In this document: one piece after another, positions 56,591 through 64,000 of the stretch
Numbering within the stretch: position 1 is the first letter of the stretch
How the letters are laid out: every line of letters starts with the position of its first letter
Assembly (NCBI GenBank): GCA_963920525.1
Contig: OY986438.1
Location: 190,842,962-190,906,961 of the forward strand
Origin: Dichetophora obliterata
Taxonomy: Eukaryota > Arthropoda > Insecta > Diptera > Sciomyzidae
Reading direction: 5' to 3'
DNA: 64,000 nucleotides
The notes under the pieces: model-generated
What the model was told of the DNA's origin: nothing
The model's database searches: none
Seen by the model: the letters and a program-made list of their open reading frames with translations, nothing else
Program-made: the position numbers and the translations under genes

Positions 56591-58639
56591 GGGTGTATTG
56601 AAAAAAGAACACCCAATTCCACCCCTAAATAATGAAAAAAAAAAGGAAAGACAATGCAGAAAATATTTTTATATTTTTTTTTTAAATATCTGGTTCCCCA
56701 AATAGCAGTTTTTTATGGAAATCGTGTGTTTTTGTAATGGAGCCTGCCTTACGGTACACTTTCTTAAGAAACCCACCATAGATCTCGATTCACCATTGCT
56801 GAAATGAATGCAATTTTTCGAAAAGACCAAACTCGTACAGCATAGAAATAAAAAAACCATTATTTACGATATTTTCACCTATTTTTGTACTGGAGCCCGT
56901 ATTACGGTACACTTTTTTAAAAAACTGACCATAGGTCTCGATGCACCATTAAAAACCATTTATGCATGCAAATTTTCGAAAAGATCAAACACGTATAAAG
57001 ATATACACGTGAAAAATTTCATTTCAGCATAGAGAAATAAAAAAACCATTATTTACGATATTTTCAGCTACGTTTGTACTGGAGCCCGTATTACGGTACA
57101 TTTTTTTTTACAAAACCCAACAGATATCTTAATTCACCATTAAAAACAACTAATGCATGCAAATTTTCGAAGAAACCAGGCACGTACGGGGGTGTCACCA
57201 TAGAAACAAAAAAACCTTTATTTACAATATTTTCGACTTCTTCTGTACTGGAGCCCATCTTACGGTACAATTTTTTACATAAAACACCAAATATATACAT
57301 TTTTCTTTAAAAACAACTTATGCTTGCAAATTTTTAGAGAGATCATACCACTTGCAGGTGTGTAAGCATAAAAATAAAAAAACCATTATTTACAATATTT
57401 TAGACTTCTTTTGTACTGGAGCCCATCTTATGGTATAATTATTTTCATAAAACACCATAGATATCAGTTTTTCACTAAAAACAACTTATGTATGCAAATT
57501 TTCAAAGAGATCAGACACGTGCAAGAGTATCACCATAGAAATAAAAACCATTATTTACAATATTTTTGACTTCTTTTGTACTGGAGACCATTTTATGGTA
57601 CAATTTTTTTGCAAAAAGCATCATAGATGTCGGTTTTCCATTAAAAACAACTTGCGCATGCAAATTTTCGAAGAGATCAGACACGTACAGGAGTATCACC
57701 ATAGAAATAAAAAACCATTATTTACAATATTTTCGACTTTTTTTGTACTGGAGCCCATCTGACAGCACAATTTTTTACGAAAAGCATCATAGACAACAGT
57801 GCTGTACTAAAAGGAGTGCTCACAGTTGATGGCAAATATTTGGTAGGGCACACATTTACAAAGACCTAACTGGGATTTGCCCGTAACTGGGATTCGCCCG
57901 TAACTGGGAATAGCCCTAATGCATAGATGTTTTGCAAATACCACGATGCATGGCTATTGCCCGTAATTGTGAATAGACCTAATGTAATTTTCCTCGAAAT
58001 TTTTCTTATTACATAATAAAGTAGTCCAATTTATTTTTGTAATTTATGTCCGTACTGCTGTACGTAGTAAGTAAGATCTCTCAAAAATTTTCATGCGTAA
58101 GTTGTTTTAAATAGTGAATCGAGAATTAGGGTGGGTTTTGTAAAAAAATGTATCGTAAGATGGGCTCCAGTACAAAAGTAGATGAAAATATCGTAAATAA
58201 TGGTTTTTTAACTCTATGCTGACACTACTGTACGAATTTGATCTTTTCGAAAATTTGCATGCAAATGGAGATCTATGGTGGATTTTGTAAAAAAGTTTAC
58301 CTTACGATGGGCTCCAATATAAAATAGGTGCAAATATCGTAAATAATGGTTTTTTTATTTCTATGCTGACACTCCTGTACGTGCTTGATGTTTTCGAAAA
58401 TTGGCACGAACAAGTGGTTTTTAATGGTGAATCGAGATCTATGGTGGGTTTCTTAAGAAGTGTACCGTAATATGGGCTCCAGTACAAAAACACACGATTT
58501 CCATAGAAAACCGCTATTTGGGAAACCAGGAATTCATTTTAAAAAAAAATAAATATATTCTGCACTTCTTTCCTTCCATTTTCATTATTTAGGGGTTGAA
58601 TTGGGTGTTGGTTTTGGGTCCATACTTTTCGATACACCC
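56591..58639. mobile_element. 2-kb TIR element with oppositely oriented internal repeat arrays
   Basis: GGGTGTATTG (left) and GGGTGTATCG (right, read inward) are flanked by TA (56589-56590, 58640-58641). The inverted arms continue for about 150 bp (ACACCCAATTCCACCCCTAA, ATAGCAGTTTTTTATGGAAA and their mirrored counterparts). Next come seven direct units of about 150-190 bp marked by TACTGGAGCCC at about 56741, 56889, 57078, 57246, 57416, 57578 and 57746. After a different spacer (57830-58110), three units in inverse orientation (GGGCTCCAGTAC) follow at about 58155, 58310 and 58475. No transposase frame is present. Confidence 0.8.
57790..58110. other. Central spacer of the 2-kb TIR element
   Basis: Contains two to three short repeats of AACTGGGATTCGCCCGT and a GAATAGCCCTAATG/GAATAGACCTAATG pair. 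It is unlike the flanking repeat units and may be the original core or a later insertion. Confidence 0.45.
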
Positions 58640-58681
58640 TAACCTACATATTTATATTTTAGAGTTAAGTAATTTCTCTTT

Positions 58682-61600
58682 TAACTGGGGGCGATGGAAT
58701 AATGTAACATGTCTGACTGTCTCAACCTGGCGAGGCCAGCATAATCTTTGTGAAATCGTCTCAAGTCGACTCAAACCTCCACGTGGTGTTTCCTGGGCAA
58801 CGTCAAAACTGACAACCGTTAGTTTGGCGGCTAATCTGAGCGGCGGGCCTCCCTAGGCTTAAAATAGGTTGTGCGTCGGGTTTGAAGCCCACCCGTAAAA
58901 ACCAATTTCAATGAAAACAAACAAGAATAGAAGAAAAATGATCCCCAAATCTGATGACGACTACCGCAAACGAAAAACTGATAATGATTTACGGATATGC
59001 ACCTGGAATGTCCGAACCCTTAATTGGGAAGGTGCCTCTATCCAACTGACTGATGTCTTGGAAAGATACAAAGCTGATATCACTGCTATCCAAGAAATGC
59101 GATGGAAGGGACAGGGTTGCATTCGGCATGCACCCTGTGATATCTACTACAGCGGCCATGCGGAGAAGCACGAGTTTGGATGCGGATTTGTAGTTGGCAA
59201 GAGACTACGGCCCCACGTCCTGCGATTCACACCTGTGAACGAACGACTTGCCATAATCCGCATCAAGGTTAGATTTTTCAATATAAGCCTAATATGTGCG
59301 CACGCTCCGACAGAAGACAAGGACGATGAGATCAAGGAAATTTTCTACGAGTGCCTTGAAAATGCTTACGAGCGCTGCCCCCGTCACGACGTAAAAATCG
59401 TGCTTGGTGACTTCAACGCTAAGGTGGGCAAGGAAAATATTTTTGGTCCAACAGTCGGAAAGTTCAGCCTCCACGACAACACCTCCGATAACGGAATGAG
59501 GCTGATTGACTTCGCCGCAGCACGAAACATGGTCGTAAGTAGCACTAGATTCAAGCATCTCAATATTCATAAAGCCACCTGGATGTCCCCTGATCAAAAA
59601 ACCAAGAATCAAATTGATCACGTTTTGATCGACGGAAGGCACTCTTCCAGTGTATTGGATGTACGCACGATCCGTGGTGCAAACATTGACTCGGATCACT
59701 ATCTTGTTGCAGCCAAGATCCGTACACGTCTATGCGCAGCTAAGAATACACGCAACCCTACACAGAGAAAGCTAGACGTCGATAAGCTGCAATCAAAACA
59801 GACAGCCGATGCTTTTGCCACTCGACTCTCACTCCTGCTTCAAAGCACTCCTCCAATCGATGATATATGCGCGCAGTGGACTCACATTTCCAACTCCATG
59901 CGTGCGGCTGCTGAAGAGGTGATTGGCTACCAACGCCCTAGCCGAAACCAGTGGTACGACCAGGAGTGTCGCGACGCCACTGCAGAGAAAGACGCCGCCT
60001 ACAAAGCCACCCTGCAGTCGGTTGTAACGCGCGCTGCTAAGGAGCGATACAAAGAAAAGAGGAGGGAAGAGAGACATATTTTCAGGCGGAAAAAAAGAGA
60101 GGCAGAAAAGCGCGAGCAGGAGAAGATTGAGATGTATGGTGACAGGAATGAGGCCCGAAAATTTTTCGAAAAAATAAGACGCCTTGCCGATGGTTTTAAA
60201 ACCGGGGCCTCTTCCTGCAAGGATGAAAACGGGAATCTAGTGACAGATGTCCAGAGTATACTGACGTTATGGAGGGAACACTTCTCTAAGCTTCTAAATG
60301 GCGACGCTGACAACAATCCCGCCAATAGAGATGATATTCCGGAAACCCCAATTTTGGATGACAGCGTTGAGGTTCCGCTGCCCGACTATGATGAAGTTCT
60401 GACAGCTATAGCTCGGCTTAAAAATAACAAAGCCGCGGGAGCTGATGGCTTACCTGCTGAGTTGTTTAAGAACGGAGGCGAAGCTCTACTTAAATGCATT
60501 CACGAGCTTCTATGCAGAATATGGTCGGAAGAATGCATTCCGAACGATTGGAATCTCAGTGTGCTCTGCCCAATCCACAAGAAAGGCGATCCCACTATCT
60601 GTGCCAATTACCGTGGGATAAGCCTTCTTAATATCGCATATAAGGTCCTGTCGAGCGTTTTATGTGAAAGATTGAAGCCCATTGTAAACGAACTGATCGG
60701 ACCTTATCAGTGTGGCTTCAGACCTGGAAAGTCCACCATCGACCAGATTTTCACGCTACGACAAATCTTGGAGAAGACTCAAGAAAAACAAGTCGACACC
60801 CACCATCTTTTTGTCGACTACAAAGCCGCCTTCGACAGCCCAATAAGGAAGCACCTGTACTCCACCATGTCTGAATTTGGTATTCCTGCAAAACTAATAC
60901 GACTTTGCAGGATGACACTGAGCAACACCAGCAGCGCAGTTAAAATCGGGAAGGACCTCTCCCCACCATTTATTACCAAACGAGGTTTCAGACAAGGTGA
61001 TTCCTTATCGTGCGACTTTTTCAACCTAATGATGGAAAAGATCATCCGAGCTGCTGATCTGAGACGTAGTGGCACAATATTCTACAAGAGTGTTATGCTG
61101 CTTGCGTATGCTGATGACATCGATATCATTGGCCATAATACGCGCGAAGTCAGTGCAGCATTTTCCAGATTAGAAAGAGAGTCAAGTCGAATGGGTCTGG
61201 CAGTGAATGCAGACAAGACGAAATACTTAGTGTCAACAAACAAACAGTCCCAGCGTCTTGGAACCCACGTTACCGTTGACAATACCTCCTTCGAGGTTGT
61301 GAAGAACTTCGTTTATCTGGGATCCAGCATTAATTCTACCAACGACATCAGCATTGAGATCAAACGAAGAATAACTCTTGCCAACAGGTGTTACTTTGGG
61401 CTCAGTAGGCAATTGAGAAGCAGAGCCCTCTCTCGACGAACGAAAATCACGCTCTATAAATCGCTCATCATGCCCGTCCTACTTTACGCATCACAAACCT
61501 GGACGCTGAGCAGTTTAGATGAAAAGACTTTAGGAGCATTCGAGAGAAAGATTCTTCGTAAGATCTACGGACCAATCTGCGTCAATGGCGAGTACCGAAT

Positions 61601-61923
61601 ACGGTGGAATGATGAACTGTATGAGCTGTACGCTGACATCGACATAGTCAAGCGCATTAAAATCGAGCGGCTTCGCTGGCTTGGTCATGTTCAGCGCATG
61701 AAAGACGATGCTCCAGTGAAGAAAACATTCGATTCGGTACCCAGCGGCGGTCAACGCAGAAGAGGACGACCGCATCTTCGTTGGAAAGACCAAGTAGAGG
61801 ACAACCTGACGAAGCTTGGAATTTCCAACTGGCGCCAGCAAGCGAAAGACAGAAATGGCTGGCGCAAATTCTTAGATGAGGCCAAGACCGACATACGGTT
61901 GTAGCGCCAACTAAGTAAGTAAG
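58682..61923 (+). mobile_element. Full-length RTE-type non-LTR retrotransposon
   Basis: The element begins TAACTGGGGGCGATGG, has a 229-bp 5' UTR, one ORF, and almost no 3' UTR, ending in a TAAG repeat (61912-61927) typical of RTE tails. A 16-bp direct repeat TAAGTAATTTCTCTTT flanks it (58666-58681 and 61924-61939); its first bases overlap the tail repeat, so the 3' limit is uncertain by a few bases. The ORF is intact and GC-richer than the region. The copy looks recent and may be capable of movement. Confidence 0.92.
58911..61904 (+). CDS. RTE retrotransposon polyprotein: APE endonuclease + reverse transcriptase (997 aa)
   Basis: One uninterrupted 997-residue frame. The ATG at 58911 is 42-51 bases downstream of in-frame-free leader and about 30 residues before the first conserved motif, a normal position. 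Endonuclease domain, about residues 28-270: CTWNVRTLN (N33), QEMRW (E62), GDFNAKVG (D167, N169), SDHYLV (D262, H263). A basic, probably coiled segment covers about 375-425. Reverse transcriptase, about 490-800: CPIHKKGD, NYRGISLLN, QCGFRPGKSTIDQI, LFVDYKAAFDS (D636), RQGDSLS, and the catalytic AYADDIDI (D735, D736). The C-terminus has LRWLGHVQRM and RGRPHLRWKDQV, a feature of RTE proteins. It nicks target DNA and reverse-transcribes its own RNA at the nick, in the nucleus. AFDSPIRKHLY replaces the usual AFDSVDR but keeps the aspartate. All key residues are present. Clade name beyond RTE-like is not claimed. Confidence 0.93.
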   Translation: MKTNKNRRKMIPKSDDDYRKRKTDNDLRICTWNVRTLNWEGASIQLTDVLERYKADITAIQEMRWKGQGCIRHAPCDIYYSGHAEKHEFGCGFVVGKRLRPHVLRFTPVNERLAIIRIKVRFFNISLICAHAPTEDKDDEIKEIFYECLENAYERCPRHDVKIVLGDFNAKVGKENIFGPTVGKFSLHDNTSDNGMRLIDFAAARNMVVSSTRFKHLNIHKATWMSPDQKTKNQIDHVLIDGRHSSSVLDVRTIRGANIDSDHYLVAAKIRTRLCAAKNTRNPTQRKLDVDKLQSKQTADAFATRLSLLLQSTPPIDDICAQWTHISNSMRAAAEEVIGYQRPSRNQWYDQECRDATAEKDAAYKATLQSVVTRAAKERYKEKRREERHIFRRKKREAEKREQEKIEMYGDRNEARKFFEKIRRLADGFKTGASSCKDENGNLVTDVQSILTLWREHFSKLLNGDADNNPANRDDIPETPILDDSVEVPLPDYDEVLTAIARLKNNKAAGADGLPAELFKNGGEALLKCIHELLCRIWSEECIPNDWNLSVLCPIHKKGDPTICANYRGISLLNIAYKVLSSVLCERLKPIVNELIGPYQCGFRPGKSTIDQIFTLRQILEKTQEKQVDTHHLFVDYKAAFDSPIRKHLYSTMSEFGIPAKLIRLCRMTLSNTSSAVKIGKDLSPPFITKRGFRQGDSLSCDFFNLMMEKIIRAADLRRSGTIFYKSVMLLAYADDIDIIGHNTREVSAAFSRLERESSRMGLAVNADKTKYLVSTNKQSQRLGTHVTVDNTSFEVVKNFVYLGSSINSTNDISIEIKRRITLANRCYFGLSRQLRSRALSRRTKITLYKSLIMPVLLYASQTWTLSSLDEKTLGAFERKILRKIYGPICVNGEYRIRWNDELYELYADIDIVKRIKIERLRWLGHVQRMKDDAPVKKTFDSVPSGGQRRRGRPHLRWKDQVEDNLTKLGISNWRQQAKDRNGWRKFLDEAKTDIRL

Positions 61924-61939
61924 TAAGTAATTTCTCTTT

Positions 61940-62055
61940 ATTTTCATTCAATTAATAAAGTTCCAGTTCAAAACAAAGGCTTATTATTTGACGTTTAAGA
62001 ATTTTTAAAATACAAAAGAAAAACGCGACCCTGATCTACTAAAGAAATAATGCCT
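61940..62055. other. Short spacer after the RTE element
   Basis: AT-rich, no feature. Confidence 0.4.
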
Positions 62056-62358
62056 GTAGCTTATTTCAAATTCATCTATGCTGGATTCCTGGACATAAGG
62101 AATTTCTAGGTAACTGCAAAGTAGATGAACTTGCTCGTACAGGTACTATCAAACAACTATCTATAGATAAGGCAAGCCTTGGTATTCCTCTCACCAAATG
62201 TAAACGCCTTACACATGGGTTATCCGGCATCAAAACTAACTAAGGATGGTCAGCAAATAACACAAGTTACTGCCTTGGCATCACAATGGGCCTCATTGGC
62301 CCAAGTGTGTCTCGTTTGAGACAGCCGCACTAACCTAACCTAACCTAACCTTACCTAT
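62056..62358 (+). pseudogene. Decayed LINE 3' end with CTAAC tail
   Basis: The plus strand reads AGFLDIRNF, a stop, GNCKVDELARTGTIKQLS, SLGIPLTKCKRL, with stops between pieces. This is the end of an RNase H domain (the GHxxxxGNxxADELAR pattern, diverged). About 62235 the reading jumps to WSANNTSYCLGITMG and then the tail CAGCCGCACTAACCTAACC. The CTAAC repeats (62331-62358) are the LINE 3' terminal repeat. Internal sequence seems missing. Confidence 0.6.
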
Positions 62359-62932
62359 TTCAATTTAAAATTACAACAAAATATTGAAGTAGAAAAACTA
62401 CGTCAGCTTTTAAAAGCTAAAATTTGAAAAAACGACGAAAAACAGCGCTTTTATACTGAGTGGCATATAGTTCTGCGTTAGTTTAGAAGAAACTTAATCT
62501 ATTTACTTGTAAAGATTAATAGAAACATTTAAAAATCACGATCTCGAAATGCTTTAATTTTTGTAAGAAAACCTACATATTTCTTAAACCAAAAGTAAAT
62601 AATGTAAAAGTAAATAAGTAAATTTAACCATTTTGGTCGTATCTTCTTTATGGTTATTGTGTCATTAAAACTCTTTTAAACAACAATTGTAAAGTCAATT
62701 GAAACCCATCGAATGGCAAACTCAGAAACTCAAAATTTTATTATAAAATTTTTGTGAATGCTGCGTTGACATATATTTTTAATTGTAAAAAAGCTAAAAA
62801 AAATTAACAACCATTTATTTTTTGTGATTTTTTAATGTTAATTACATTGTTTACATTTGAACTTCATAAAGGTAGATTTATAATGAAATTAATTAGAATA
62901 TATTAGAAAAAAAATTGCATTTTTAACTTTTG
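62359..62932. other. AT-rich sequence, no gene seen
   Basis: Possibly includes the 3' flank of the piggyBac copy to the right. I could not identify a CCC/TTAA terminus here. Confidence 0.4.
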
Positions 62933-64000
62933 TCAATTATTTGTACATTTTTCGCATAAATTGAAATTATGTTCAGCACAAATGAAATTTCTACACTTTT
63001 CACAGCGTGTAGCAAAAAGATTTTTGTTATTTTTATATGTGCAAATATAGCATCGGCCTTGTTTTGATGTACTTGGTAAATGGCGAATCTCCCGAATTCT
63101 TTGAATAACACTGGAAGCATCATTACTTTGAGGTTGTTTTTACGTTTAGTGATCTGTTTCCTCGATAAAAAGGCGACGACGCATATTATGGTTCGTTTTA
63201 GAATTTTTCCAATTCGGGAACAATGCAATGAACGTCACGAATGCATTCAACGCACTAACATCAAGCATGTTACAAAATACTGGCATTGGCCACCGATTGA
63301 CTTTTCGTTTGCATGTGTACGTAGCCACCATTTGATCCATAGTATCAACTCCACTCTTGGTTTTGTTGTAGTCTTCAATGATGTTAGGTTTCTTCTTTTC
63401 ACTATTCTCATTTATGCTGAAAGCATTGTGGTATGTACTGAGCAATGTCACAAATCGGTACTGGCGAGGAACATATGACAACATAACTGCTTGCAATTTA
63501 TGTTCATATACAACTTCTGTATGATAAATTGGCTTTTGACGCATGTCGAGTAGAACTGAAGGAATTTCAGTCCTATTTTTCCTTATTGTTCCCAAAATAG
63601 TCATGCGATTCCTATGTAAATCTTCTGTCAGAAAGTCCTTCCACCAAATCCAAAACAACACGCCATCCGAGATTACGTTCAGGAGTGGTATTACGATTCC
63701 GACCAACATTAATCCGTGTGTTGTATGCATACCAGCTTTTTGAGTCGCATAGCACCCAAATTTTGTTGCCATATTTCGCCGGCTTGGATGGAACATGCTG
63801 ACGAAACGGACATCGCCCACGATACGGAACTAACTGTTCATCTACGGTAACGTTTTTTCCTGGTGTGTATACAACTTTCAAATTATGATTCTATTTATCG
63901 TATACATTTCGAATCGGTGCCAATTTGTCACGTACAGAAGTACTTGTAGATGCAGTGTTGGCCATACGTTGTTCGTGGTCATCAAATCGAATGCAACCAT
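62933..64000 (-). pseudogene. piggyBac-family transposase pseudogene, C-terminal half, open at the window edge
   Basis: Minus strand, entering from the right edge: CIRFDDHEQRMANTAS, a TAG stop near 63893, then VTVDEQLVPYRGRCPFRQH with the first catalytic aspartate of the DDD triad, KPAKYGNKIWVL, and RVVLDLVEG. Near 63640 the frame changes and about 15-20 residues are missing, exactly where the second aspartate (CDNFFTS-type motif) should be. The text resumes DLHRNRMTILGTIRKNRTEI, QAVMLSYVPRQ, KSGVDTMDQMVATYTCKRK (third aspartate), and NRWPMPVFCNMLDVSA. Two in-frame TAA stops (63140-63148) precede RIREIRHLPSTSKQGRCYIC and the cysteine-rich C-terminus FATRCEKCRNFICAEH, ending at 62933. That is the cross-brace zinc finger of piggyBac transposases. 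It cannot be active. Confidence 0.9.

Noticed and set aside
59289..61951. Minus-strand ORFs of 66-136 codons inside the RTE element
   Set aside because: Antisense shadows of the intact 997-codon frame.
62331..62358. CCTAA repeats as an insect telomere tract
   Set aside because: Only about four to five units, located at the end of a decayed LINE; flies do not use TTAGG telomeres. It is better read as the LINE 3' terminal repeat.

Overview
The window looks like non-coding euchromatin from a higher fly (Diptera). It is strongly AT-rich. It holds mariner, hAT, piggyBac, RTE and Jockey/CR1-type elements, simple runs such as CAA/CAG of the kind common in fly introns, and a tRNA-derived SINE whose body contains GTTCGGAGTCGGCATAAAAC, which I associate with tephritid fruit flies. 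Tephritid is an inference; the species cannot be fixed from this sequence. I found no host protein-coding exon I can defend, so this is probably intergenic DNA or one large intron. The only long intact coding frame belongs to a retrotransposon.

Layout, left to right. 0-3 kb: a 412-bp TA-type MITE, then a 1.24-kb hAT element (8-bp TSD CTCTATTT) holding two successively nested MITEs and a separate hairpin. 3.9-7.8 kb: a long-TIR, TA-flanked transposon whose right arm is split by a 5'-truncated Jockey/CR1-like LINE with three frameshifts and one stop. 8.6-12 kb: a LINE tail, an 8-bp-TSD MITE, a 1.66-kb region bounded by a 60-bp inverted repeat and containing a TTA-flanked MITE, and an internally deleted mariner. 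12.2-14.7 kb: a tandem array of about 150-170-bp units split by an RNase H-type LINE fragment. 15-19.8 kb: a TA-type MITE, two hAT derivatives, a Helentron/DINE-1-like element and a mariner remnant. 20.5-24.7 kb: a tandem duplication, a full SINE with 15-bp TSD, a TA MITE and a TIR element ending in CCCAGTGGGC. 25.2-26.3 kb: a palindrome-rich GTAAT region. 27.1-28.9 kb: a hAT element carrying one TA-type and one TTAA-type MITE. 29.8-34.6 kb: a near-perfect hairpin MITE, a Helentron/DINE-1-like element with a GACGGACA microsatellite, and a TTAA-type MITE.

36.0-37.9 kb is a giant (CCATTA)n array with at least 280 uninterrupted units. 39.7-44.2 kb holds further MITEs and an inverted Helentron-like array. 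44.2-46.3 kb is sparse and has a weak promoter candidate. 46.3-49.9 kb is a hierarchical satellite of about 540-bp units in A and B versions. 50-54.5 kb holds several minor repeat families and a TIR element carrying a transposase remnant and a 24-bp minisatellite. 56.6-58.6 kb is a 2-kb TIR element with direct copies of a 150-190-bp repeat on one side and inverted copies on the other. It abuts a full-length RTE-type retrotransposon (58,682-61,923; intact 997-codon ORF; 16-bp TSD). The window ends in a decayed LINE tail and a piggyBac transposase pseudogene that runs off the right edge.

The genes do not form a pathway. The content is a layered record of insertions, and many boundaries can be read to the base from target-site duplications and inverted termini.
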